Of a stretch of 64,000 bases of DNA, positions 9,175 to 17,377 are shown piece by piece; position 1 is the first letter of the stretch, and every line of letters begins with the position of its first letter. The stretch is from Pseudomonas vranovensis DSM 16006. GTDB taxonomy: Bacteria; Pseudomonadota; Gammaproteobacteria; Pseudomonadales; Pseudomonadaceae. The translations under genes and the position numbers were made by a program. The notes below the pieces were generated by a model that had not been told where the DNA came from, did not search any database, and saw only the letters and a list, made by a program, of their open reading frames with translations. Location of the stretch: positions 124,001-188,000 of the forward strand of contig NZ_AUED01000004.1 in the NCBI RefSeq assembly GCF_000425805.1, given 5' to 3'.

Positions 9175-9855
9175 ATGCGTAGTCCCATAAAGCTCGAGTT
9201 TTCCGAAAAGTACGACCAGCAGCATGCCCAGGAATACTTCCTCAAGCACCAGGATGGCCTGGCGCGGCGCATGTCGCACAAACGAGACGAGCAGCTGGCG
9301 CGACGCGCGTTGACCTTGGCGGGCGAACCCGGTCTGGTGCTTGATCTGCCGTGTGGCGCCGGTCGTTTCTGGCCGCTGCTGGCGGAAAAGCCCAATCGAG
9401 TGATCATCGGTGCCGACAACTCCGAGGCCATGCTGGAAACGGCAACCAAATCCCAGCCCGCGCATATCGTTGAGCGGGTACGTACTTTGCAAACGTCTGC
9501 GTTTGCAATTGACCTGCCGGACAATTCGGTCGACAGCATCTTCTGCATGCGCCTGATGCACCACATCGGTGATGCGGCGCATCGCAAGACACTTCTCTCG
9601 GAATTTCAACGAGTTACCCGCGATAGCGTGATCCTGTCACTGTGGGTGGACGGCAACGTCAAGGCTTGGCGCCGTAAGAAGCTGGAGCAGCGTCGTTACG
9701 CGGAAACCGGCCAGGGCAGTTACCAGAACCGCTTTGTGTTACCTGCGGCTACGGTCGAGGAAGAGTTTGCAGCGGCCGGCTTCCGGATTCAGGAACGATT
9801 GGACTTTTTGCCGTTCTATGCCATGTGGCGAGTGTACGTATTGCGTAAGGGGTAG
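9175..9855 (+). CDS. Class I SAM-dependent methyltransferase of the ColR regulon
   Basis: A 226-residue cytosolic methyltransferase with the Rossmann SAM motifs VLDLPCGAGRFWPLL (motif I) and GADNSEAMLETA (motif II), followed by FCMRLMHHIGD. The gene after colS and before an InaA-type LPS kinase gene is the ColR-regulated methyltransferase of other pseudomonads, thought to act in lipopolysaccharide or envelope modification. The start is ATG 9175, with GGAG 8 nt upstream; an upstream in-frame ATG at 9115 lacks a ribosome site and would leave only 6 nt after the ColR box. It is 6 nt from the next gene. Confidence 0.82.
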   Translation: MRSPIKLEFSEKYDQQHAQEYFLKHQDGLARRMSHKRDEQLARRALTLAGEPGLVLDLPCGAGRFWPLLAEKPNRVIIGADNSEAMLETATKSQPAHIVERVRTLQTSAFAIDLPDNSVDSIFCMRLMHHIGDAAHRKTLLSEFQRVTRDSVILSLWVDGNVKAWRRKKLEQRRYAETGQGSYQNRFVLPAATVEEEFAAAGFRIQERLDFLPFYAMWRVYVLRKG

Positions 9856-9861
9856 TGGGGC

Positions 9862-10575
9862 ATGGCGGTAGAGCGTTCAGGAACATTGACGGGCAATAGC
9901 CGGTTCGACCATTTCTGGCAGCAACAAGGTGAATGGGTGGAAGCGCCCAACCAGCGCCGGGGTGGTGAAAGTGGCGTGCAGCGGTTGAACGACGAAAGCG
10001 GGCAACTGCTGTATTCCAAGCGTCAGGTTGGGCACATCTACCGCAGTTTCCTGCACCCGTTCGGGCGGCCGACGGTGCTGCGCGAATACGATGCAATCAA
10101 CAGCTTCGAGCAACTGGGCGTGCGGGTTCCACACATCGTGTATTGCGGTGTGGAGCGTGACGCCGATCGGCAGTGGCGGGCCCTGCTGGTCAGCAAGGCC
10201 CTGGACGGCTTCGAAGATTGCGACAGCTGGTATGAAAAGGGCGCACGCGAGCGTTATGGCGAAGCGCTGCACGACAGCATGCTGCAGGACCTGGCCGCCA
10301 ATCTGGCTCGCATGCACCGTGGCCATTGGCAACATGGTTGCCTGTACGGCAAGCATGTGTTCATCAAGGTGATCGGCGAGGGTGATCAGGCCCGGGCAGA
10401 AGTGGCCCTGCTGGACCTTGAGAAGTGCCGGCGGCGTATCAGCTGCCATCGCGCCGCTGCCAACGACCTGAAGCAACTGCGCCGCCATTCGTCATTCAAT
10501 GACGCGGAGTGGCAAAAGCTGCTCTACTTTTACAAAGTGGCGTTTGGCAGCGCTGTCAAAGGTTTAGAGCAATGA
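9862..10575 (+). CDS. inaA: InaA-family lipopolysaccharide kinase-like protein
   Basis: A 237-residue cytosolic protein of the Kdo/WaaP-type kinase fold. It has an N-terminal lobe with LYSKRQVGHIYRS (likely the nucleotide-binding Lys region), a helical hinge, MHRGHWQHGCLYGKHVFI where protein-kinase-like enzymes have HxD...N, and ALLDLEKCRRR at the DFG/DLEK position. Such proteins phosphorylate LPS core sugars, or are weak-acid/ice-nucleation-type inducible factors; the substrate is inferred. It follows the methyltransferase by 6 nt and overlaps the next ATG by 4 nt, making a three-gene ColR-regulated operon. Confidence 0.82.
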   Translation: MAVERSGTLTGNSRFDHFWQQQGEWVEAPNQRRGGESGVQRLNDESGQLLYSKRQVGHIYRSFLHPFGRPTVLREYDAINSFEQLGVRVPHIVYCGVERDADRQWRALLVSKALDGFEDCDSWYEKGARERYGEALHDSMLQDLAANLARMHRGHWQHGCLYGKHVFIKVIGEGDQARAEVALLDLEKCRRRISCHRAAANDLKQLRRHSSFNDAEWQKLLYFYKVAFGSAVKGLEQ

Positions 10576-10796
10576 AACTAGAAATAGCTCGAGGTTTGTT
10601 TCTGGTGTTGGCACTGGCAGTGGCTACGGCTGCGGCGGCTGCCTGGGAAGAACCGCGCCCGCAGGTAGTGAGCAAGGTCGATCCTGCCTCCCAGTGTCCG
10701 CTACCGCGCGTGGTTAAGAGCCAGTCCACTGCACAACCCGATCAGGACCTGTTGCTGTTCCTGTTCGGTATGAGTCAGGGGTTGCGTTCCCAGTGA
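10572..10796 (+). CDS. Small exported protein, ColR operon
   Basis: A 74-residue protein with a clear signal peptide (LEIARGLFLVLALAVATAAAAA, cleavage near AAA-WEE) and a mature part of about 50 residues containing one Cys (SQCPLPRV) and the hydrophobic stretch DLLLFLFGMSQG near its C-terminus. No known domain is recognised. Its ATG overlaps the inaA stop (ATGA), so it is translationally coupled. A gene in this position is part of the same ColR-regulated unit in P. putida. A role in the envelope is inferred only from context. Confidence 0.75.
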   Translation: MKLEIARGLFLVLALAVATAAAAAWEEPRPQVVSKVDPASQCPLPRVVKSQSTAQPDQDLLLFLFGMSQGLRSQ

Positions 10797-10817
10797 TTCA
10801 TTGAATGCTTGAGCACG

Positions 10818-10848
10818 AAAAAGGCCTCGTCAGTGACGAGGCCTTTTT
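10818..10848. terminator. Bidirectional terminator, ColR operon / RND pump
   Basis: AAAAAGGCCTCGT and ACGAGGCCTTTTT pair around CAGTG between convergent genes, giving a T-run in either direction. Confidence 0.9.
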
Positions 10849-10860
10849 GCATCTGCAGCT

Positions 10861-13800
10861 TCAGGCGGCTTGCGCCTGCGCCTGGGGTACGTCGGCCCGG
10901 GCCAGCAGGGTATAGACGCAAGGCAGCACGAACAGGGTGAACAACGTGCCCACCGACATCCCGGTGGCAATCACCGTACCGATATCGAAGCGGCTGACCG
11001 CCCCGGCACCGGTGGCCAGAATCAGCGGCACCATGCCAAACACCATGGCTGCCGTGGTCATCAATACCGGGCGCAAGCGAATCGCCGCCGCTTCTTCCAC
11101 GGCTTCACGGGCGCTCAGGCCTTTTTGCTGGCGCAACAGGTTGGCGAACTCGACCACCAGAATGCCGTGCTTGCTGATCAGGCCGATCAGTGTCACCAGG
11201 CCGACCTGGGTGTAGATATTCATGCTCGAGATGCCCAGGAACAGCGGGATCAGCGCGCCGCAGATCGACAGCGGCACTGTCACCAGGATCACCAGCGGGT
11301 CGCGGAAACTCTCGAACTGAGCAGCCAGCACCAGGTAGATGATCGCCAGGGCCAGGCCGAAGGTGGTCCACAGTGCACGGCCTTCCTGCACGAACTGGCG
11401 CGCCGCCCCGGCGTAGTCGAAGGTATAACCTTCCGGTGCTTCTTCACGGGCGATGTCATGCACTGTCTCCAGGGCTTCGCCCATGCTGACCATGGGAAAA
11501 CCCTGGATGATCGCCGCGTTCAGTTGCTGGAACTGGTTGAGCTGGCGCGGTCGCGCGCGGTCACTGAGGGTGATCAGGGTCGAGAGCGGCAGCATCTGCC
11601 CCTGCTGGTTCTTGACGTAGTAGTTGCTCAACCAGTCGGGGTTGTCGCGATAGGGCCGCTCGACCTGGGCAATGACCTTGTAGCTGCGCCCGTCGATGGT
11701 AAAGCGGTTGATCTCTGCCTCCCCCAGCAGGGTTGCCAGCGTCCCCCCCAGCGCATCCATCGACACCCCCATTTGCGCGGCCTTGGCCCGATCGATATCG
11801 ACCACCACCTCGGGCTTGTCGAAGGCCAGGTCGATGTCGAGGAAGGCGAACTTGCCCGACGCCTGGGCGCGTTCCTTGACCCGTTCAGCCACCTCCAGCA
11901 GCGATTCGTAGTCATTGGCCGTATTGATCACGAACTGGAAGGGCAGGCCTTCGCCCGTGCCCGGCAGCGAAGGCAGGTTGAAACCGAAGATCTGCAGACC
12001 GGCAATGCCTTCGAGTTTGCTTTGTACCAATGGCAGCAATTCCATCTGGGTACGGTCGCGCTCGTTCCAGGGCTTGAGCAGGAAGCCGCCGATACCCGAT
12101 TGCACTCCGTTGAAGCCGTTGATCTGGAACGAGGAGTAGTACTCCGGGAACGCCTTGAATATGTCGATGAACTCGTCGGTGTAGGTACTGAGGTAATCCA
12201 GATTGGTCGGCTGTGGCGCCGTGGCCATCATGAAGATGACGCCCTGGTCTTCATCCGGTGCCAGCTCGTTCTTGGTGAACATCAAGAACACCGGAATCAG
12301 GCACAGCACGATCACCGCGAACACCAGCACCACCGGCCGGGTGTTCAGGGTGGCATGCAAGAGCTTCTGGTAACGCACCTTGAGACCTTCGAACAGGTTG
12401 TCCAGGCGGTGGGCCAGACCGCTGGGGTTGTGCTCATGACGCAGGAGCATCGCGCACATCATTGGCGACAGGGTCAGGGCAACGATGCCGGAAATAATCA
12501 CCGCGCCGGCCAGGGTGAGGGCGAACTCCTTGAACAATGCCCCCGTGAGGCCCTCCAGGAAGCCGATAGGGGCGTAGACCGCTGCCAGGGTGATGGTCAT
12601 CGACACCACCGGCATGGCAATCTCCCGCGCACCCTCAAGGGCCGCCTCGAAGGGCGTCTTGCCCTCTTCGATGTGGCGGTGGATGTTTTCCACTACAACG
12701 ATGGCATCGTCCACCACCAGGCCGATGGCCAGCACCATCGCCAGCAAGGTCAGCAGGTTGAGCGAGTAGCCCATCAGTTGCATGAAGAACAGTACGCCAA
12801 TCATCGACAACGGAATGGTGACCACCGGGATCAGTACGGAACGCAAGGCGCCGAGGAACAGGAACACCACGACGATAACGATCAGCACCGCCTCGACCAG
12901 GGTCTTGACCACCTCGTCGATGGACGCCTGGATGAACAGGGTGGCGTCGTAGGCGATGGAGGCTTTCAGATTGGGCGGCAGCTGGCTTTCCAGCTCGGGC
13001 ATCAGCTTGCGCACTTCCTTGATCACGTCCAGCGGGTTGGCGCCGGGCGTGGCCTTGATGCCGATGTACACCGAAGGGGTGCCGTCGAACGAGCTCACGG
13101 TGTCGTAGTTTTCCGCGCCCATCTCCACCCGCGCCACATCACCGAGCAGCACCCTGCTGTCGCCGCTGGTCTTGAGCGGAATGTTGGCAAAGGCTTCGGC
13201 CGTCTTCAGCTCGGTGGTGGCATTGATGCTGGTGACGATGTACTCACCCTTGATCTCGCCGGCGGCCGAGAGGAAGTTGTAGCGGCGCACTGCGTCGGTC
13301 ACTTCGTTGGCGCTCAGGCCGTAGCCGGCCAGCTTCACCGGGTCGATCCACAGGCGCATGGCAAACAACTGGTTACCGAGAATCTCCGCTTCGGCCATGC
13401 CGGGCAGGGTGGCCAGCTTGGGCTGGATAACCCGCGACAAATAGTCGGTGATCTGCGGGTTGCTCATTTCGCCGCTGTAGAAGCTGATGTACATCAGCGC
13501 CGACGCATCGGCGGCTTCCTTGCTCAGTACGGGGTCCTCGGCGTCCTGGGGCAGCTTGTTCTTCACCTCGTTGGCCTTGGCCAGCAGCTCGGTGAACAGC
13601 CGGTCGCTGTCGGCACCGATGCGCGCGTAGACCGAAATCACCGAGAAGTTCTGCCGGCTTACCGAGGTCATATAGTCGATGCCCTCGGCGCTGGCCAGGC
13701 TCTGCTGCATGGGTTGGGTGATGTACCCCTGGATGGTTTCGGCGTTGGCGCCAGGGTAGGCGGTGGTCACGGTGATCAGGGCGTTTTCCATCTGCGGGTA

Positions 13801-13908
13801 CTGGCGGATGGGCAGCTTGCTCCAGGCCTGGAAGCCCAGCAGCACGATCAACAGGCTGACAACGCTGGCCAGCACCGGCCGGCGGATGAACGGATCGGTA
13901 AAGGCCAT
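10861..13908 (-). CDS. RND multidrug efflux pump inner-membrane subunit (MexW-like)
   Basis: A 1015-residue proton-driven HAE1-family transporter with 12 predicted membrane helices and two large periplasmic loops. TM1 follows FIRRPVLASVVSLLIVLLG; TM4 carries the proton-relay Asp pair in AIGLVVDDAIVVVENIHRH; the second half repeats the pattern with TM10 GLISKHGILVVEFANLL. In Pseudomonas aeruginosa the pump at this locus near icmP and colRS is MexVW, and size and order agree. The ATG is at 13908. It is 13 nt downstream of the adaptor gene, in one operon; no outer-membrane channel gene is attached, so it must borrow one (OprM/TtgC-type). Confidence 0.9.
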   Translation of the reverse strand: MAFTDPFIRRPVLASVVSLLIVLLGFQAWSKLPIRQYPQMENALITVTTAYPGANAETIQGYITQPMQQSLASAEGIDYMTSVSRQNFSVISVYARIGADSDRLFTELLAKANEVKNKLPQDAEDPVLSKEAADASALMYISFYSGEMSNPQITDYLSRVIQPKLATLPGMAEAEILGNQLFAMRLWIDPVKLAGYGLSANEVTDAVRRYNFLSAAGEIKGEYIVTSINATTELKTAEAFANIPLKTSGDSRVLLGDVARVEMGAENYDTVSSFDGTPSVYIGIKATPGANPLDVIKEVRKLMPELESQLPPNLKASIAYDATLFIQASIDEVVKTLVEAVLIVIVVVFLFLGALRSVLIPVVTIPLSMIGVLFFMQLMGYSLNLLTLLAMVLAIGLVVDDAIVVVENIHRHIEEGKTPFEAALEGAREIAMPVVSMTITLAAVYAPIGFLEGLTGALFKEFALTLAGAVIISGIVALTLSPMMCAMLLRHEHNPSGLAHRLDNLFEGLKVRYQKLLHATLNTRPVVLVFAVIVLCLIPVFLMFTKNELAPDEDQGVIFMMATAPQPTNLDYLSTYTDEFIDIFKAFPEYYSSFQINGFNGVQSGIGGFLLKPWNERDRTQMELLPLVQSKLEGIAGLQIFGFNLPSLPGTGEGLPFQFVINTANDYESLLEVAERVKERAQASGKFAFLDIDLAFDKPEVVVDIDRAKAAQMGVSMDALGGTLATLLGEAEINRFTIDGRSYKVIAQVERPYRDNPDWLSNYYVKNQQGQMLPLSTLITLSDRARPRQLNQFQQLNAAIIQGFPMVSMGEALETVHDIAREEAPEGYTFDYAGAARQFVQEGRALWTTFGLALAIIYLVLAAQFESFRDPLVILVTVPLSICGALIPLFLGISSMNIYTQVGLVTLIGLISKHGILVVEFANLLRQQKGLSAREAVEEAAAIRLRPVLMTTAAMVFGMVPLILATGAGAVSRFDIGTVIATGMSVGTLFTLFVLPCVYTLLARADVPQAQAQAA

Positions 13909-13921
13909 GACGCATCCTCGA

Positions 13922-15073
13922 TCAGTTGGCGTGCGCCGAGTTGTTGGGCGGTGGTTTCAGGGTCTTGTCCGGGCTGATGGTGATCGACGCGCCCTGGGTC
14001 AGTTTCAACTGGCCGGCGGTCACCACCTGCTCACCGGCTTTGAGGCCCTTGCTGATGACCACCAGACCATCGCGGCGCTCGCCGGTATCGACGAAGCGTC
14101 GCTCGGCGATCAGTTCGGGCTGGCCATCGGCGTTTTTTTGCGGCTGGCCGTCTTCGTTCTTTTTCGGCATGGCCACATACACCGAGTTGCCGTACAGGGT
14201 GTAGGTCACGGCGCTTTCGGGTACCACAATCTGTGGCCCAGGGTCGGGCAGCAGCACCTGCAGGCTGCTGAACATGCCGGGCAGCAGCTTGCCCTCGGGG
14301 TTGGCCAGGGTCGCGCGTACCTGCACGTTGCGGGTGCTGTCTTCGACCTTGGGGTTAATGGCGCTGATGGTGCCGGGGAAGGTCTGGTGCGGGTAGGCCG
14401 CGACGCTGACCAGCACCTGTTGGCCGATGCTCAACGTGGGAACTGCCTGTTCGGCCACGAAGAAGTCCACATACAGGCTGCTCAGGTCTTGCAGGGTAGC
14501 GATCACCGTACCGCTGGCCAGGTAGTCGCCGACGTCCACCTGGCGGATGCCGATGGTGCCGCTGAAGGGGGCGTTGATGCTTTTTTTGGCCAGGGACGCC
14601 TTGAGCTGGTCGACCACCGCCTTGCTGCGCTTGTACTGGGCATTGAGACGGTCGTACTCGCCGCGGGAAATCGCCTGGCTGCCCACCAGTTGGCTACCGC
14701 GGTTGAAGTCCACCTGGGCCAGGCCAAGGTCTGCCAGGGCGGTGCCAAGCAGGGCTGTTTCGACGTCGCTGTCCAGTTGCAGCAAGGGCTGGCCCTTGCG
14801 CACCTGTTGCCCGGACTCGAACTGCAGGGTCTTGACCGTGCCGGCGATCTCCAGGCTCAGGTCGACCCCTTGCAGGGCGGTAAGGCTGCCCACCGCAGGC
14901 AGGCGATTTTGCCACATGCGCTCGCTGGACTCGGCCGCCGCCACGCTGATGGGAGGCTTGGGGGCCGAGAACATCTGGATCTGCTGATAAATGGAGAACG
15001 CCTTGTAGCCCCCCAGGACCAGCACGAGCAGCAGAACAATACCCAACATGATCAGCATGCGGCGGCGCAGCAT
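13922..15073 (-). CDS. RND efflux periplasmic adaptor (membrane fusion protein)
   Basis: A 383-residue adaptor anchored by one N-terminal helix (MLIMLGIVLLLVLVLGGY). It has the usual split lipoyl motif (LEIAGTVKTLQFESGQQVRKGQPLLQLD and NAPFSGTIGIRQVDVGDYLASGTVIATL), a coiled-coil hairpin between them, then beta-barrel and membrane-proximal domains. It links the RND pump to an outer-membrane channel. The start is ATG 15073, because AAGGA lies 8 nt upstream; a start at 15112 would add 13 residues. The gene is first in the two-gene operon. Tail PPPNNSAHAN is low-complexity. Confidence 0.88.
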   Translation of the reverse strand: MLRRRMLIMLGIVLLLVLVLGGYKAFSIYQQIQMFSAPKPPISVAAAESSERMWQNRLPAVGSLTALQGVDLSLEIAGTVKTLQFESGQQVRKGQPLLQLDSDVETALLGTALADLGLAQVDFNRGSQLVGSQAISRGEYDRLNAQYKRSKAVVDQLKASLAKKSINAPFSGTIGIRQVDVGDYLASGTVIATLQDLSSLYVDFFVAEQAVPTLSIGQQVLVSVAAYPHQTFPGTISAINPKVEDSTRNVQVRATLANPEGKLLPGMFSSLQVLLPDPGPQIVVPESAVTYTLYGNSVYVAMPKKNEDGQPQKNADGQPELIAERRFVDTGERRDGLVVISKGLKAGEQVVTAGQLKLTQGASITISPDKTLKPPPNNSAHAN

Positions 15074-15171
15074 AGTCCAGTTCCTTGGATACGATTTATT
15101 GTTCGACGGCACGACTGCGGGCGTTCCTGCCCACGTGCGATGTAGCGAATATTACGCGTTTGACCGGCTTT

Positions 15172-15188
15172 GGGAACTCTCTGTTCCC
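15172..15188 (-). terminator. Hairpin after the DUF1513 gene, weak terminator
   Basis: GGGAAC and GTTCCC pair across TCTCT just past the DUF1513 stop on the minus strand. There is no T-run, so termination by it alone is doubtful. Confidence 0.35.
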
Positions 15189-15196
15189 GGGTTGTT

Positions 15197-16294
15197 TCAG
15201 GCCAGGTGCAGGTGGTTGTCCCACAGTCCGGAGGGCAGTTGCAGGGGTTGGCCGATCAGTTCGGCCTTGCGGCAGTCATACAGTCGGCAGCGACCTTGGC
15301 CCGACGTGACGACAAAACCGTCGGCTACCGCGCCGACGCCGGCGCAGTCGGGCATTGGTGCATCGAGGCGCACCTGTGCGGTGTCCAGGTCCCAGATGAA
15401 CAGGCGGTTGGCCCGTGGCGCGGTCAGGGCGACCAGGCGCAGTTCGCTGTGAATGGCGACGCTGGCGGTGTAATTGGCCATCGACTGCAACTGCTGTTCG
15501 GGCACATCAAAGGCCTGGAATGCTTGCCCCGGACGCTTGATCGCCAACAGCTCGGCGGTTTCATCGCCGCTGCCCATGAACTGCTGCCCGGCGACGATGG
15601 TGCCGTCGCTGGCAATGGCCAGGTGACGCACGCTGTTCATCTGCTGGGGCAGTATTTCCTTGCTCAGCAGGGTGCCATCGCGCTGCATCAGCACCAGGCT
15701 CGGTTCCATGGCGTCGAGATTCATCTCTACCCGGCTTTCGGCCTCGGTACGAATGCCGCCGTTGGCCACTACGAGGGTTTCGCCATCGGGCATCCACGAC
15801 ACCTGGTGCGGGCCGATGCCGTGGGTCGAGATCTCGCCGCTATAGGCCAGGCGCTCGCCGTCAAAACGGTAGACACCGAGCACGCCACGACCAGGGTCGG
15901 TCGTGTCGTTCTCGGTGGCGTACAGCCATTCGCCGCTCTTGTGGATGACCGCATGCCCGTAGAAGTGCCGGTTCGGCTGCGAGGTGATGGTCTGCAACAG
16001 GCGACCATCGCGCAGGTCGACCAGGTAGCTTTCGGTGCCGGGACGTCGGGCCACGAACAGGGCAATGGGCAACCCGGGGTGGTTGATGATGTCGTGGCAA
16101 CGCTGGCCAACCTCGGTGGCGAACACCTGGGTGCCGTCCAGGCGATAGCCGACGGCGTAGTGCTTGCCATCGCCGTCATCGCGGGCCGAGAGCAGCAGCG
16201 GGCCGCTGTCCTTGCCGCGAAACAGGGTCCAGCCGCCCAGGGTGAGGGCGCTGAGGAGAACGCTACCGAGTTTGAGAGCCTGGCGTCGCAACAT
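15197..16294 (-). CDS. DUF1513 beta-propeller-like periplasmic protein
   Basis: A 365-residue protein with a twin-arginine-like or Sec signal (MLRRQALKLGSVLLSALTLGGWTLF) and repeated strand blocks such as DGDGKHYAVGYRLDG, SGEWLYATENDT and DGFVVTSGQGRCRLYD, fitting a seven-bladed propeller. The DUF1513 family is found with imelysin-type iron proteins; its role is unknown. It starts 2 nt after the preceding imelysin gene and is last in a three-gene unit. Histidines in HGIGPHQVSW and RHFYGHAVIH could bind metal, which is inference. Confidence 0.82.
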   Translation of the reverse strand: MLRRQALKLGSVLLSALTLGGWTLFRGKDSGPLLLSARDDGDGKHYAVGYRLDGTQVFATEVGQRCHDIINHPGLPIALFVARRPGTESYLVDLRDGRLLQTITSQPNRHFYGHAVIHKSGEWLYATENDTTDPGRGVLGVYRFDGERLAYSGEISTHGIGPHQVSWMPDGETLVVANGGIRTEAESRVEMNLDAMEPSLVLMQRDGTLLSKEILPQQMNSVRHLAIASDGTIVAGQQFMGSGDETAELLAIKRPGQAFQAFDVPEQQLQSMANYTASVAIHSELRLVALTAPRANRLFIWDLDTAQVRLDAPMPDCAGVGAVADGFVVTSGQGRCRLYDCRKAELIGQPLQLPSGLWDNHLHLA

Positions 16295-16296
16295 GA

Positions 16297-17361
16297 TCAG
16301 TCACCGTCGTTGGCATTGAAGCCCAGCTGGATGCCCAGCGCCTTGGCCAGCTCGCCTTCATGCAGGCGGTGGACAACGTTGAGGCTGTCGTAGATCGCAT
16401 TGAGCTGCTGGCGACCGGCTTCGTCCGCGAGCAGTTCGCCCAATGGCTTTTGGTTGTCGGCCAGCAACTTCAGGGCGCTGGCGTAGGCGGCGTCGATCTT
16501 GTCGGCCAGGGCCTTCTGGTCTTTGCCCAGCAGGCCACGCAGGCCCTGGTTGTCGACACCGACCCAGACGGTCTGTGCTGCTTTCAGGCTGGCTTCCAGG
16601 CTCTTGAGCGAGGAGTGGCTGCGCCAGGCTTCGGCCTGCAGCGGCTGCGGGATGCCTTTGCTCAGGCGGCCCATGGGGGCGCCGAGTTTTTTCTTCAGGG
16701 TATCCAGGGCGGTGACCTGGGCACGCAGCAGGTCGGCGATGGCTTCGTGTGAGTCGGCATAGCGCTGGTTGGGGAACTTGGTCATCTGCGCGAGCATGCC
16801 GTCGGTGTTGTTCCAGCCTTTGAGGATCTCTTCGGCCAGGGCCTTCTGGTGCTCGCCAATGGCGACCAGCAGCGGGCAGTAGCGGGCTTTCTGCTCGGCA
16901 TTGGCAGCGTCGGGCTTGCTGTCGAAGAGGATGTATTCGTAGGCGGAGAGACCGCGCACCACGACACTGGACTTGGCCAGGGAGGCGGCATCGACCGGCT
17001 TGTCGCCATTGACCAGTTGCTCGACCTGACGGCCGACCAGGTTCTTCTTGTCTGGCCAGAACTGTACCTGCCAGGCGCGGTTGCCTTCAGCCAGCGGGCC
17101 GATCAACAACGGTTGCAGTTCTGCCCAGGCTTTTTGCGCGTGGAGGAAGTCGGCACGGGCGGTGGCAAGGTCAGCCTTGCCTTCACAGAATGCCAGGGCG
17201 CTGACGGCCAACTGGCGGTCGGCTTCGACCCAGCGGCTGTAGGTTGGCAGGATCACCTGCTTGGCGATGGCGGCCGAGGTCACAGCTTGCGGGTCTTGCG
17301 GCGAGCAGGCGCCCAGGGCAAGGGCGGCGAGGCTTGTGAACAACAGTTTGGGTCGGAACAT
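16297..17361 (-). CDS. Imelysin-family (M75) periplasmic lipoprotein, second copy
   Basis: A 354-residue lipoprotein (lipobox LALGAC, Cys at about 19) of the imelysin/EfeO-M75 family. These are four-helix-bundle proteins in the periplasm of Gram-negative bacteria, linked to iron or other metal uptake. The usual GxHxxE motif is changed here to GLSAYEYILF: the His is lost and Glu kept. This copy may therefore not bind metal the same way as its neighbour at 19070. It has a partner DUF1111 di-haem gene 16 nt upstream and DUF1513 2 nt downstream. A peptidase role was proposed for the family but is not supported by a known catalytic motif here. Confidence 0.85.
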   Translation of the reverse strand: MFRPKLLFTSLAALALGACSPQDPQAVTSAAIAKQVILPTYSRWVEADRQLAVSALAFCEGKADLATARADFLHAQKAWAELQPLLIGPLAEGNRAWQVQFWPDKKNLVGRQVEQLVNGDKPVDAASLAKSSVVVRGLSAYEYILFDSKPDAANAEQKARYCPLLVAIGEHQKALAEEILKGWNNTDGMLAQMTKFPNQRYADSHEAIADLLRAQVTALDTLKKKLGAPMGRLSKGIPQPLQAEAWRSHSSLKSLEASLKAAQTVWVGVDNQGLRGLLGKDQKALADKIDAAYASALKLLADNQKPLGELLADEAGRQQLNAIYDSLNVVHRLHEGELAKALGIQLGFNANDGD

Positions 17362-17377
17362 GCCCGGCTCCTTTGAC

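Noticed and set aside
10870..13977. A 1035-codon open frame on the plus strand opposite the RND gene
   Set aside because: It is a mirror of the RND coding strand in GC-rich DNA; composition is Gln/His/Arg/Gly-rich with no domain, and the RND gene on the other strand is certain.
13763..16393. Long plus-strand frames (460 and 407 codons) opposite the adaptor and DUF1513 genes
   Set aside because: Shadows of the true minus-strand genes, which have signal peptides, motifs and ribosome sites.
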